From Imbricaverruca yamaguchii (taxonomy: Eukaryota > Arthropoda > Thecostraca > Neoverrucidae): DNA of 64,000 bases. The stretch lies in contig JAOTOL010001645.1 in the NCBI GenBank assembly GCA_034440575.1, positions 682,001 to 746,000 on the forward strand, given 5' to 3'. Shown here one piece after another: positions 1-10,309 of the stretch (the first letter of the stretch is position 1; every line of letters starts with the position of its first letter). The position numbers and the translations under genes were made by a program. The notes under the pieces were generated by a model that saw only the letters and a list, made by a program, of their open reading frames with translations, was not told where the DNA came from and ran no database searches.

Positions 1-260
1 ACCGTTAGGACGGCCCCAAAGGGAACGTTCACCACTTGAGCGCGGATTGCTGTCAAAAGCGGGCTGAAACTTGTGTGCATTTAAATCAACAGATATGCGT
101 CTCGTTTGTATAATTAAACTTCATGTTATCTTAAACAGTATCATTGTCCGATAGTGGCAAACATTTGTGCGTGACAATTTGCTTGCCCAATGCGCGATTA
201 TAATTCCATGCAAGATCCAGCACATCTATTTGGTTACAATATGATGTATAGTACGAAATC

Positions 261-395
261 CTGTTGCGGAACAGAGAGATTCTGGGGTGGGGGGAATCTT
301 CTGTTGTGGAACGAGAAGATTCTGGGGAGGGATCTTCTGTTGCTGAACAGGGATATTTTTGTAGTTAATTTTCTGTTGCGGGACAGGGATTTTCG
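261..395. repeat. Short degenerate tandem repeat (about 3-4 units)
   Basis: The motif CTGTTGCGG(A)ACAG followed by GATTCTGGGG or GATTTT recurs about every 35-45 bases (near 261, 301, 339 and 372). Units are diverged. The reading frames over it on both strands are repeat translations, not genes. Confidence 0.55.
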
Positions 396-419
396 GCAGT
401 TGTGCTGCGGCCACTGAAG

Positions 420-1350
420 TTGACGACGGTATGCAGCCTATTCTTCTGATGTCTAACAATTGAATTTCGCAATTGAAGAGTTGCTGTATAGGTACCAGTA
501 ACCAGTATGACGCCATGATCTATTCACAGTCCGCGAAGAAGCTCCCCACCAATTGGCTATTCCTGGATCCTTCAACGATCCAACTCAGTCTATATCGTGT
601 GCAACCTTTCCGCACAAAGGACGGCCCATGTCTGAGACTGCCAGGCTCTGGAGCTTGCAGGTCACGTAGTGCATGACGTCACAAGGTTAACGGTCAGTGG
701 CTGAAACGGACGGATGGCGATCGCTGCAATCCCACGTGCATTGTACATTGTAAGCTGTCAGCGCAACGGAAGGTCGCAGCGAACAAATATCTCTGAACAA
801 GTATTCAGGAGAAATATTGCGGCGTCAGTTGGTATATATCAAAAAGAGCAGGTCAGGCTCTGAATGGGAAAAGTACCACTTCAAATGGTATATAACATGC
901 TGTGGAATGGCGCTGACAGCTAGTCGCGAGCCGAAAACCGCCAAAAACCTCTTCCTTTGAGTAAAATTAAGCACAAGTTATAAAAATTGTGCGAATAAAA
1001 TTAGTAAAACGACAAAAGCATCTCACTGTGAGGCTAAAAAAACAACGCGAGACTCTACAGCAAAGACGTTATCACGATTTCCAAAGAGCAGCGGTTAGGC
1101 TGGCCGGGCCGACCACGTGAACGTTTCTACCGTATACCGAATGGAAAGGCTATATTTACTGGAATGTATGCAAATGCAGTGAACCCTGGAAAGGGTTGAC
1201 ATATTCTTACCAAATAAGTCCACTGATTATGTTGTCCGACACAATGCGAAGTTTGCAACATCCCGAAGTGATTAAGTAAGGCAAATATCCTTCAATCATG
1301 AATATCCTGTGTTAATAGAAAGGGTGCATACTACGGCTCGATAAGTATGC
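420..1350. other. No recognisable gene
   Basis: AT-rich sequence with only short uninformative frames. I see no domain, RNA gene or clear repeat. Confidence 0.5.
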
Positions 1351-1351
1351 T

Positions 1352-1558
1352 TTGAGGCGCAGCCAAGAGAAGTAACGGTGGCCCAGTCCCCTTCCCCTTT
1401 AGCAACCAAAAATACACTATATCAAACGACAATTTTGCATGCTTTCACCATGGAAAATAATAAATTTACGATGCGTAAAATTTACCTTTCCCTTCGTATA
1501 TTTGTTCTCCGTAGACTCTCCCTCCCCGTCCCCTAGGAAAATTTTGGCTGCGCCACTG
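1352..1558. mobile_element. Decayed hAT-like MITE
   Basis: The right end reads GGCTGCGCCACTG, the inverse of the left-end core GGCGCAGCC. Internally it shares the stretch CAACCAAAAATACACTA and a C-rich segment with the better-preserved MITE at 9323-9526, and the length is nearly the same (207 versus 204 bases). The outermost left bases have drifted and no target duplication remains, so the exact left edge is approximate. It is non-coding. Assignment to hAT comes from the sister copy. Confidence 0.5.
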
Positions 1559-1559
1559 A

Positions 1560-2750
1560 TTTTGCGTATTAGTCCCCCTTGCCTCACACACCAACTGTTA
1601 TTCAAGGTTAGATATAAATATGCAGTCAACGACATGACGCCGCGACATCCTTGAACATTATGATCTACATAATTAATGGATGATGGATAATAGTATTAAC
1701 AACATGAATCCCAGATCACGCTTAGGAAGAAAGATGGGTGTTGCCGGGGCGATATCATGCTGACATTTCAGCATGGACTAATGTGAAGACCACCAAAGTC
1801 ACTGCTACTTCTATTTCATGAGTTATGAGCAGTAGCTGATTCAAATGAGTCAGAAGCTCGAGAGCAGTCTCTCCACATTGAACGCATTTCTTTGATAATA
1901 TTGACCGGACGGTAGGCAGTCGGCGGATCTAGGAAATAATTTATGACTGAAGCTATTGGCAAATTAGTAGTCGCTCGTGGTTACTATGGAACGCCGAAGT
2001 TTCATCATTGAACTTCCTCTCTAAAGCGTGGGCATTTTCTTAATTCCTGATTATGTATAAAATTAAAATATTTAGGCGAATACCTACTGTGTATCTCCTG
2101 CCATGCTTCGTGGCTCCGTAAAAAGTGCACAAAAGATTCGACCCATGTTGAAAGTCTTCCCGTCCAATATCCGTCCAGTAGCTTTCGAGCTTTCACTCAT
2201 TAGAATCAGCTGTTGTGAGATTCCGTTTTCTGGAAGACAAAAGGATAGGGGCTTTGATAGTTTGCATATTTTTTAACGGGTTAATTTTAATTAGTATCTC
2301 CGTAACCTTTGATTGCCAGGAAGGAATAGTCAGTTTTTGCGTCGTTTTACTTTTCATCGTGAACCTTCACGTTCCGCACCTTAGCACATAAATCCTGGCG
2401 CAATATTATCGGATCCATCCCAAATACAGCACATTTCTTTCACAAGTGAATATTTTAGTCTCCAGAGCACCTATGGCACATATACTTTTGGAACATATTA
2501 TGGCTCATGTATGCGACCTGACGTGATATTGACTTCAGATTTGCGATACGATTAAATGACCCTATTTCAATGCAAATTGCAATGGTGCAATATTGGCCTT
2601 GGTTTTCAATTCGTCACCTTATCGTATCTTAGGTTGCAAGGCAATGAGCCGATTTGAGTATCTTTTACCTCCTGGCATCCAAAAGTACAATTTTGTGAGG
2701 CTTTCGATAAAAATGGAGAAGTGTCCCACTCAATGACACATCTCCGCCGC
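1560..2750. other. No recognisable gene
   Basis: Short frames only, including a 63-residue minus-strand frame at 2005-2196 with no recognisable motif. Nothing can be assigned. Confidence 0.45.
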
Positions 2751-2755
2751 AAGGT

Positions 2756-3390
2756 GCCACGGAGTCCCGGCGACTCCCCGCTACGGAGTCCCGGCGACTC
2801 CCCGCCACGGAGTCCCGGCGTCTCCCCGCTACGGAGTCCCGGCGACTCCCCGCCACGGAGTCCCGGCGACTCCCCGCCACGGAGTCCCGGCGACTCCCCG
2901 CCACGGAGTCCCGGCGACTCCCCGCCACGGAGTCCGGCGACTCCCGCCACGGAGTGCCGGCGACTCCCACTACGGAGTCCGGCGACTCCCGCCACGGAGT
3001 CCCGGCGACTCCCCGCCACGGAGTCCCGGCGACTCCCCGCCACGGAGTCCCGGCGACTCCCGCCACGGAGTCCCGGCGACTCCCCGCCACGGAGTACCGG
3101 CGACTCCCCGCTACGGAGTCCGGCGACTCCCGCCACGGAGTCCCGGCGACTCCCGCCACGGAGTCCCGGCGACTCCCCGCCACGGAGTCCCGGCGACTCC
3201 CGCCACGGAGTACCGGCGACCCCCGCCACGGAGTCCCGGCGACTCCCCGCCACGGAGTCCCGGCGACTCCCCGCCACGGAGTCCCGGCGACTCCCCGCCA
3301 CGGAGTCCCGGCGACTCCCCGCCACGGAGTCCCGGCGACTCCCCGCCACGGAGTCCCGGCGACTCCCCGCTACGGAGTCCCGGCGACTCT
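2756..3390. repeat. 24-bp GC-rich minisatellite, about 27 units
   Basis: The unit is GGAGTCCCGGCGACTCCCCG plus CCAC or CTAC, with 22- and 23-base variants. Each unit contains a 6-bp inverted repeat, GGAGTC and GACTCC around CCGGC, so every unit can fold as a hairpin on either strand. The long frames on both strands (for example 2606-3349 minus and 2721-3452 plus) are low-complexity translations of the array. The mix of 22-, 23- and 24-base units shifts the frame repeatedly, which argues against a coding role. Confidence 0.95.
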
Positions 3391-3698
3391 TCAGCAGTTT
3401 GGAACAAAGTAACTTTCACGACCCCCTGTTTGTCCCCAAGACCTCGTGTTAAAGCGACGTCCACACAGTTCAAAATATGTGGCTCAGCCGCTGATGAATC
3501 ACAATTGAACTTGGAATTTTGTGACCAGCGTTTGACGTGCTGGTAATGCTTCGACAGGCCTACACGACTGCCCGACTAAAGCTGAGTCTTCTTGGCCACT
3601 TACCAGCACTTTTCCAGACTGATCACATAAAGACATAAAGACATAAAACATTAGTGCAACTATGAGCCACAAGGGCCCTTCTTGGTTACTCTGTACAC

Positions 3699-5722
3699 TC
3701 AACCAGTTGCCCACCAAATCCGTCGAACAGCCCTCCCTGTAATACTGAAAAGCAAGCCATTATTCTCATTATTCTCATAATGATTGTCTATGCTGTTTTT
3801 AAAGACGTTCAATGTGCTGCTACTTACAATGGTTTCTGGCAGCTGGTTCCAGTGTTCTACCACCCTGTTGGTGAAGAAAGACTGCCTTAACCTTGTTCTG
3901 CTGTGGTTAACTTTAATTTTAAATTGATGACCTCTAATGGCATCATTTCTGTTAAATTCAAACATTTCCCCAAGATATCCCCTCACCAGACCATGGACAA
4001 ATTTAAAGACCTCGATGAGATCTCCTCACAGCCTTCTATATCTAAGTGAATACATGTTCAACTTCTTCAATCTTTCCTCATACGCCAGGTCGCTTATACC
4101 ATTAACCATTTTTCAAGTCCTCTTTTGTACTCTCTAAAAGCCAACACACTTTTTCATAGCTAGGAGACCAAGCTTGGATGCAGTATTCCAAATGTGGCCT
4201 GACATATGCACAGTAAAGCTTCCTGATGACTTCCTCACTTCTGTATGATACATTCCTATTTATTGCCCCAAGCATTCTCAGTGCCTTCTTCCTGGCTTCC
4301 ATTGTCTGTTCTGATGCCCCCAATTTTGTGTTTAGAATAACACCTAAATCCTTCTCCTGTTGAGTCACTTAAAGCACTTGGCCACCCATCAAGTATGGAG
4401 CCTTCATATGCTGCTTACCTACATGCATGATTTTGCACTTCACAAAATTTAATTTAATTTGCCATTCTTCGGACTACTTCACAAGTTCGTATAAGTCTTT
4501 TTGCAGCGAGATATGCTCATTTTGACCTGTTATTGCCATAAAGACTTTCAAATCATCCGCAAATTTCAAAACCTTACTGCTTAGGCCACTTTCAGTGTTA
4601 TTTACAAATATAATGAACAGTAGTGGCCCCAGTACTGACCCCTGGGAGACTCCACTAAGAACATTTTGCCATTATAACTTTGTACCATTTAGCATCACTC
4701 TTTGTTGTCTATGTGAAAGCCACAACTCTATCCATTTTAAGATGCTACCTGCAATACCATGGGCCTGAAGCTGTATCATTAACCGTGTATGGGGTACCTT
4801 GTCAAAGGCCTTACTAAAGTCAAGATATGCTACATTAACCTGATTTCCCAGATCAAATTGTTCTGTGGCGAAGTTCAAAGAGTCCAAGAGATTTGTGAGG
4901 CATGATCGCCCTTTCTTAAACCCATATGGAGTATCTTGAATCAATCTGTTTCCTTCCAGATAACTAACTATTCTATCCTTGATAAATGATTCGAGTATCT
5001 CGCAGACTAGGGATAGGAGACTTACTGGCCTATAGTTTTCAACTTTCCCTCTTTTTCCTTTCTTGAAAATAGGAACTACATTTCCCCTTTTCCAATCTGT
5101 TGGAATTTCATTTTGTGAAACAGATCTACAAAATGTTATACTAAGTGGAAATGCCAGTTCCTTTTCAGCTTCCCGCAATACCCTGGCATAAATTTCATCA
5201 GGTCCTGCTGCCTTGTTTGGCTTTATTTTCCTGATATGATTGAAAACAACATCACTATCAATGAAAACAGCATCATTTATCCGATCACATGTCACTGAAC
5301 TACGGTGTAGGGTCGGCAGATTGGTCATATCTTCCAATGTAAACACTGATTTGAACTGCTTGCTCAGCTCCTCAGCCATCTCAGTATCTTCACCCAATAT
5401 AGTCCCATTTACTTCCAGTGGACCAATTGTGCTAGAAACTTTACTCAGCTTGTAGAAACTAAAAACTTTTTGCTGTCCCCATTACAGTTCCTAGCTAAAT
5501 CCAGCTCTTTTGCTCGCTTTGCTGCTCTGATTTTTTTTTTGCTTCACAGTGTCCCTAGCTTTTCGATACGCCTTTAGATTTACGATATTTGAAGCTTCCT
5601 TAAGCACTCTAAATGCAGCTTTCTTAGCCTTAATTGCTTTTATCAAGTCTGGTGTAAGCCATACTGGCTTTCCTATCCTTCTTTTGCGTCTTTGCTTTTG
5701 GGGGACATGTCTAATCTGAATT
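3699..5722 (-). pseudogene. CR1 LINE reverse transcriptase region (broken)
   Basis: This is the RT part of ORF2. The best open block (4672-5397) shows, in order, NKAAGPDEI, WKRGNVVPIFKKG, NYRPVSLLS, the PYGFKKG block, and motif A AYLDFSKAFDKVPH. A stop codon follows NGTKL. In-frame sequence then continues with GVSQGSVLGP and the catalytic FADD motif near 4555. The thumb and C-terminal part (4102-4368, 3699-3986) include KDLGVILN, RPHLEYC and FFTNRVVEHWNQLP. Further nonsense changes (for example a TAG near 4477) and a frameshift near 5460 break it. Upstream, 5540-5722 encodes the basic endonuclease-RT linker. The family copies element RNA at a nicked target; this copy cannot make the full protein. 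Confidence 0.85.
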
Positions 5723-6580
5723 CAGGGGCGGTCCGTGGCACCCAAGCGAGGTGAGGGAGAAAAATCTCCGGATTTCGACCAGTGTGTTTAATAAAAACCC
5801 ATTATCATTCTATGTTAAGATGAGTATGAACAGGTATGAACATGAACTGCAAGGTACCAAACCTATCACAATCGTTCCGAAATCAGTGGATTTCGGAACG
5901 AAATATCCCTCTCCTTCGTGTTCAAATGCTTCCGAAATTTCAGGGAAGCTTTAAAATATAAAGTATCATTGAGGTTTTCATATACTTCCATTTCATAACC
6001 CGAAATGGCTGGCATACACACACACATATTATATGTTATATATATTAATTGTTGCTATTCTTATTATTGATTAGTTCAGTGCAAAAGACATTAAGTTAAT
6101 GGGAAGCCTCATATCAATGGAGTACATGCTCCATAGTTCCCCATGTTAAAAGTCTAAATTATTAGTGGACATAGCCAACATTGGGGGGCACTTGCCTTTA
6201 AAAAATATACAAAAAAAACACGCCTGGTCTAGACGTATATGAATGAAAAATGGAAAACAATCCTGAAAACCAGCTGCAGGTTCCGTATCTGCACATTGGT
6301 GATAAGGGGGTGATATTCCAACCAGGATAGGTACCTCCGCCTTCTGCCGACCGGTGATAGAGCTGTTTGGATGCTAAGATGCAAATGGTATAAATGTAAA
6401 TGAACTTCAACTTTCACCATAATTTTGAGTCACCAATGCATATTTGTTTCCAGATTTTTCAAGTTTGTTTTTCTCCAGTGGATGAAAGCATCATTTTATG
6501 AAAATAACATGCAAAAATACTTCCCAGCTGTACTCAGGTGAGGCACTGCCTTAGTGCCTTACATGGGCCGACCGCCCCTG
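5723..6580. mobile_element. Non-autonomous hAT element (858-bp MITE) inserted in the CR1 LINE
   Basis: The ends are perfect 11-bp terminal inverted repeats, CAGGGGCGGTC on the left and GACCGCCCCTG on the right. They are flanked by a perfect 8-bp target duplication, TCTGAATT, at 5715-5722 and 6581-6588. An 8-bp duplication with CAGGGG-type termini is the hallmark of hAT elements. The interior is AT-rich and has no transposase; the small frames inside are chance. Removing the element and one duplication rejoins the LINE sequence, so it jumped in after the LINE. Confidence 0.93.
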
Positions 6581-6732
6581 TCTGAATTTCCTTCAAGTAA
6601 GATTTGAACTTTTCCCACATTTCACAGGCATTTAAATTGGAGAATTCTTCTTCCCATCTTATGGCACTTAAAGCCGCTCTCATGCAGTCAAAGTCTGCTC
6701 TGTTGAAATTTGGAACCTTTACCAAATTATCC

Positions 6733-7599
6733 TTAATAAATTTTCCCTACATGTGCCTTGAATCTAACTATGTTATGGTGACTTCTTCCCAGAGTTTCTC
6801 CTACAGTCAAGTCTTGAACCAAGTCACTTAAATATGAGAATACAAGGTCCAAGAATGAGCCATGCCTGGTAGGCTCCGTTACAAATTGGTGTAAGAACAG
6901 GTCCTCTTCAAGGCATTTCCTAAACATTTTGCAAGATGGGGAGCCAACACCAACATTTTCATATCCTTTTAGATTAAAGTCACCAAGAATAATGCACTTC
7001 CTCCGAAAGTTTCTACTGATTTCCTCACAAATCACCTTATCAAGCTCCAGTTGCTGAGAATGTGGCAGGGTTCCTGATCAGTAGAAAGCTCCTATCCTCA
7101 GTGTATTGCTGTTGCCTTTTCCCACAGCGACATCAAGCCAAATGGACTCAACAGACACATTTTTATCCCCACCTGCTACTTTTTGAGAACTGAATAAGCT
7201 ATTCACATAGAGCATTACACCACCCCCTTTCACTGCTAGACTTCTATGGCATGAAGACATATTGTATCCCTGGATCTCATAGTCGTGCAAATAATCTCCA
7301 AAATACCCCTCACTGACCCATGCCTCCGTAATGAAAACAAAATATGGTTCTTCCTCAGCAACACTTGAGCTCATCAAATTTGGATCGGATACTCTGAGCA
7401 TTAAGCATCATACACTTAACATATGCGCCATAACCACCTTTGGCTTTTTCATGCTGAGGAGTTCTTTTATCACTGGATGAACTACCACTCTGCCTCCTTG
7501 AACTACTTCTGTCCTATTTGCTGACTTTGAGGTTCTATTGCCTTGGCTGACACTATTGGAATATCCCTGAGATGGCAATGCGATTTCATCCCTCCCCAC
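6733..7599 (-). pseudogene. CR1 LINE endonuclease region (broken)
   Basis: This is the APE-type endonuclease that opens ORF2. In order, the fragments show an N-terminal MMLNAQSIRSKFDEL near 7410-7360, the acidic-residue block YFVFITEAWVSE (catalytic Glu region), GGGVMLYV, the catalytic block IILGDFNLKG, and a C-terminal RSHHNIV where the family usually has SDH. The pieces lie in different frames, so at least two frameshifts are present. The open frame 7408-7599 directly follows the ORF1 stop at 7608-7610 and lacks a clear ATG, so how ORF2 was translated is uncertain. Confidence 0.8.
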
Positions 7600-7607
7600 A
7601 CCATTTC

Positions 7608-8554
7608 CTAGTTTCCCTGAAGGACATGCTCATACACTTTGTCTAACATATGAACCCCCTTGTTGGGGAAGTGCAGACCATCCCTCTGATAAAGGTCCCA
7701 GGATCCATAAAACCTGCACCATTCATCAACAAATGTGAAACCTAATTCATGGCGGAGCTTACCTACCCTGGCATTGGCTGTCAGTGCCCTAGAGCTCCAC
7801 TGAGGGGAGGCTCCAGCCCTAGGCAAAATCGCAGTTACAATGACTCTCTTATTGCTATCCTTCAGGGTGGCCAAAAGGGTCCTATAGTCCTGCAGCAGCT
7901 CCTCACTCCTAGCAGGACCTATGTTATTCACCCCTACTTGTACTATAACTGTACTAACCTGGTGATCACTGGTGGCCTGTGCCACCACTGGTACCAGGTC
8001 CTTAACCTTGGCACCAGGCCTGGTGATGCACCTCATGTCCCTCCTACCCTTACAAAATACCCGATCTAAATGTCGCACACGAGAATCACCTACGACCAGT
8101 ATCGTATCCTCACTACTACTATCTTGGGCGCAAAATAGTGCCTGGAATCTATTCGATATTGCTATGTCCGCTTGTTGAGCAGTTCGACTAGGCTTCCTCC
8201 CACTCCTACCACCTGCCACCTGCCACTCATTGACCCTTTCCTTAGGCTCGCGTCTCCAAATCCTCCACCCCAGACCTAATGGCACTTCCCCTCCTGTGAC
8301 CTACAAGAACTACCCCTCCTCTGTTCAATATTAACACTCTTCTCTAGAGAAATCCCAGCCACCTCCACAGTAGGGGAAGCCTCAGCTACCTGGTGGCCTG
8401 CGACCACCTGTGAATATGATGTCCCTGCTGCGGAGTGACCCCTTGTTGCCTTATCTTGCCTACCCTGTGCAACAAGGGCAGCCTTGAGCTTAGAAAGCTC
8501 TGCCCTAAGGGTCCAAATCTCTTCCTCTAGTGCCTGCATCCTGGTAGAAACCAT
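7608..8554 (-). pseudogene. CR1 LINE ORF1: coiled coil plus SGNH esterase (frameshifted)
   Basis: The N-terminal frame (8276-8554) starts at an ATG with MVSTRMQALEEEI and a heptad-like coiled coil (ALEEEIWTLRAELSKLKAAL). A frameshift near 8280 separates it from the C-terminal frame (7608-8285). That part has the SGNH/GDSL hydrolase blocks: GDSRVRHLD (nucleophile Ser), VGVNNIG (block III) and DGLHFPNKG (catalytic Asp-His block). ORF1 esterases of this kind are known from CR1 and related LINEs. All catalytic blocks are still present; only the frameshift breaks it. Confidence 0.85.
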
Positions 8555-8642
8555 CCTAGATTTAGATTGAAATTAACTCGTTAAACAACCAACAAAAATT
8601 AAATTTAAAAATAGCAAACTATTATTCACCATAAATCGCTAC

Positions 8643-8686
8643 CTCCTATACTGTCAGATAATGATCTATATCTGACAGTATAGGAG
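8643..8686. repeat. Perfect 18-bp inverted repeat (hairpin) near the LINE 5' end
   Basis: The arm CTCCTATACTGTCAGATA (8643-8660) is exactly complemented at 8669-8686 around an 8-base loop. It lies upstream of the CR1 ORF1 start and may belong to the element's 5' UTR or to the sequence it landed in. Confidence 0.9.
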
Positions 8687-8703
8687 ATATGTATCACATA
8701 CGT

Positions 8704-8733
8704 ATCGATATGTAATAATGATCACATATCGAT
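8704..8733. repeat. Perfect 10-bp inverted repeat
   Basis: ATCGATATGT at 8704-8713 is complemented by ACATATCGAT at 8724-8733 with a 10-base loop. It lies 17 bases from the 18-bp hairpin, so the two form a paired palindromic block. Confidence 0.88.
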
Positions 8734-8860
8734 CAAGTGACGCATAGGTGAAGCGGACCTGGACCCGCCATGTCTGGGCACGTTCGGCCCGTCCCTGAGC
8801 TCAGCTCTCTTCTGACATCCGATTCCGCTTCAAGCGGGTGCTCCCCCACTTCAGAAGTCT

Positions 8861-9900
8861 GACTCAGCTAACAATCCGAACAACTTTCATCCTATCAGGC
8901 CGTTGAATATACTCCCGAACCCACTTGAAAGAGTAGTGGCAAGTCAGCTGACAGGAATATTTTGATCCCAAAGGCTTTGTCGCTGGCTGTCAGCACGGTT
9001 TTCGCGGCCAGCACTCCATGGAGATTGCGCTACTGCCCGTAGTAGATGCCATCATATCAGCCCTCGATAAAAAATGCAGCAGCTCTGACAGCATTAGATT
9101 TGTACAAATGATTTGACTCCGCATCGCGTAAGAATTCCTTTGTAAGCTTTGTAAACGTATGCACATGCTCTGCATTCGGCTCTATTTTCCAAAGCTTGCT
9201 TTTTTAAAATAATTTTCCCCGTTTGCGTTGCCAACACAAATGTTACGTACGTGGATGACATGCAGTTTATCGACGTGCTGCTCGCCAGCATTGGTGCCCT
9301 GGTCACTAACATGCAAGAAGACCAGGCGCGCAGCCAAGGGAGGTCCGAATCCCGCCCCTCCCCCTAACAACCAAAAATACACTACAACAAACAACACATT
9401 TTTCGACTTTCACCACGCAGAACCAGAAATTGTCGGCGCTCTAGGCGCGCGAAAAGCGGTCTCTTTCTTCCATTGCATTTTTGGTCGCACCGCCGTCTCC
9501 TCAAGGAAATCTTGGATGCGCCCCTGAAGAAGATTCATTTTATATGAGTCGCTGATTCACTGCAAATGACATGAAGATGAACCATCAGACAACACAATTA
9601 ATGCTCTTGTGAGCATCTCAAATGCGCAGAATTTACTCTAAGATTCAATATGTTAGAATGCACGTAAGCGGAGAGGATGCCCACGACTGAAAATTTGAGT
9701 GTTGCGTTTGACCCAACACTAACATGGTCTGACCACAGCCTTGTAGTTGTTAAAAAAACAGAATGAGTGTTCTTGAACATCTGGCTAACTTGAAAAATGA
9801 GCTATCTGACCGTGTGGTTTGCATGGAAGCATGTTATATGCCGTATGGCCTCAGCTCCCGAGGGAGTCGTAAAGCTACAACCACGAGACTCTTATACATC
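8861..9900 (+). pseudogene. LINE reverse-transcriptase fossil, split by a MITE
   Basis: Conceptual translation in shifting frames gives NNFHPIRPLNILPNPLERVVASQLTG, shown here only as recognisable pieces: FHPIRPLNILP, LERVVASQL, QHGFRGQHSMEIALLPVVDA (8975-9050), and the catalytic YVDDMQF motif near 9248-9268. After the hAT MITE at 9323-9526 the thumb motif FDPTLTWSDH appears near 9705-9735. These are the expected blocks of a non-LTR RT of the CR1/jockey group in the expected order. Spacing between motifs is compressed, so segments are missing. Orientation is opposite to the neighbouring CR1 LINE, so it is a separate element. The 3' limit is approximate. Confidence 0.72.
9323..9526. mobile_element. 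hAT MITE (204 bp) inside the RT fossil
   Basis: The left end CAGGCGCGCAGCCAAG and right end CTTGGATGCGCCCCTG are imperfect inverted repeats. The flanks AAGAAGAC (9315-9322) and AAGAAGAT (9527-9534) match at 7 of 8 positions as an 8-bp target duplication. It has no coding capacity. It shares ends and an internal CAACCAAAAATACACTA segment with 1352-1558. Confidence 0.85.
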
Positions 9901-10009
9901 CACACATGCGTTCCTACGTGACTGTGTGTGGAAGCATGTGTGACCAGCAATGTACTAGCCTGTGCATGATTGTAAACCATAGGCATAGGATTATGAATAC
10001 TGTTGAGGG

Positions 10010-10170
10010 TGGGGATAGCACAATACGTTAAGGCAACGGGCGGACCAAAATTGATTGGGGGATGTACCATATAGGGTCCCATGTGAAAGGCTGAAGTTAT
10101 TTTAGCAACTGCTAACGTTGAATGGGGATTGTCCTTCCAAAAGCATGCAAAGCTGCGCCACCGTTGTACA
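10010..10170. repeat. Dispersed repeat family B, copy 1
   Basis: This copy shares an ordered block with 15740-15880 and 29262-29410: a GGGNATACCA-type box, then AGGGTCCCATGT, GCTGAA and, in copies 1 and 3, CCAAAA followed by CATACAAAGCT or GCATGCAAAGCT. The class is unknown, probably a non-autonomous element. The edges are not resolved. Confidence 0.5.
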
Positions 10171-10212
10171 CAAAGCAATCCGCATACTGGCACGTTATAC
10201 TCAGTTGTAGTT

Positions 10213-10243
10213 TAGGGGCGCATCGACTTCGAAGGTCATATAG
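10213..10243. repeat. Dispersed repeat family A, copy 1
   Basis: The box GGGGCGCATCGAC followed by a TTCGANGGTCAT-like segment recurs at 13704, 29969 and 61139. Copies 1 and 3 also share the preceding AGTTTA. The GGGGCGCA core resembles the ends of the hAT MITEs in this window, so these may be solo element ends. Confidence 0.4.
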
Positions 10244-10309
10244 CACACGTTATAATCAGCAAACTCATGCAAAGCACGTAAGACGGCGCCCACGCTGGCC
10301 GTATGGCCA

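Larger units (their letters stand above)
3624..8740 (-). mobile_element. CR1-type LINE with SGNH-esterase ORF1, interrupted by a hAT MITE
   Basis: Read on the minus strand, the order is a coiled-coil plus esterase ORF1, an APE-type endonuclease, a reverse transcriptase, and the typical CR1 C-terminal segment (RLRQSFFTNRVVEHWNQLP). The 3' end is probably the tandem ACATAAAG-type tail at 3624-3648 (TTTATGTC on the element strand), matching the short octamer-like tails of CR1/L2 elements. The 5' boundary is approximate: coding begins near 8554 and AT-rich hairpin sequence continues to about 8740, just before an unrelated plus-strand RT fossil. The element carries several stop codons and frameshifts, so it is dead, but it is well preserved and probably not ancient. 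A hAT MITE splits it at 5723-6580. Confidence 0.85.

Noticed and set aside
2606..3473. Long frames on both strands with AGSRRDSV or ESRRLPAT repeats
   Set aside because: They are pure translations of the 24-bp minisatellite; unit length changes shift frames and all strands are equally open.
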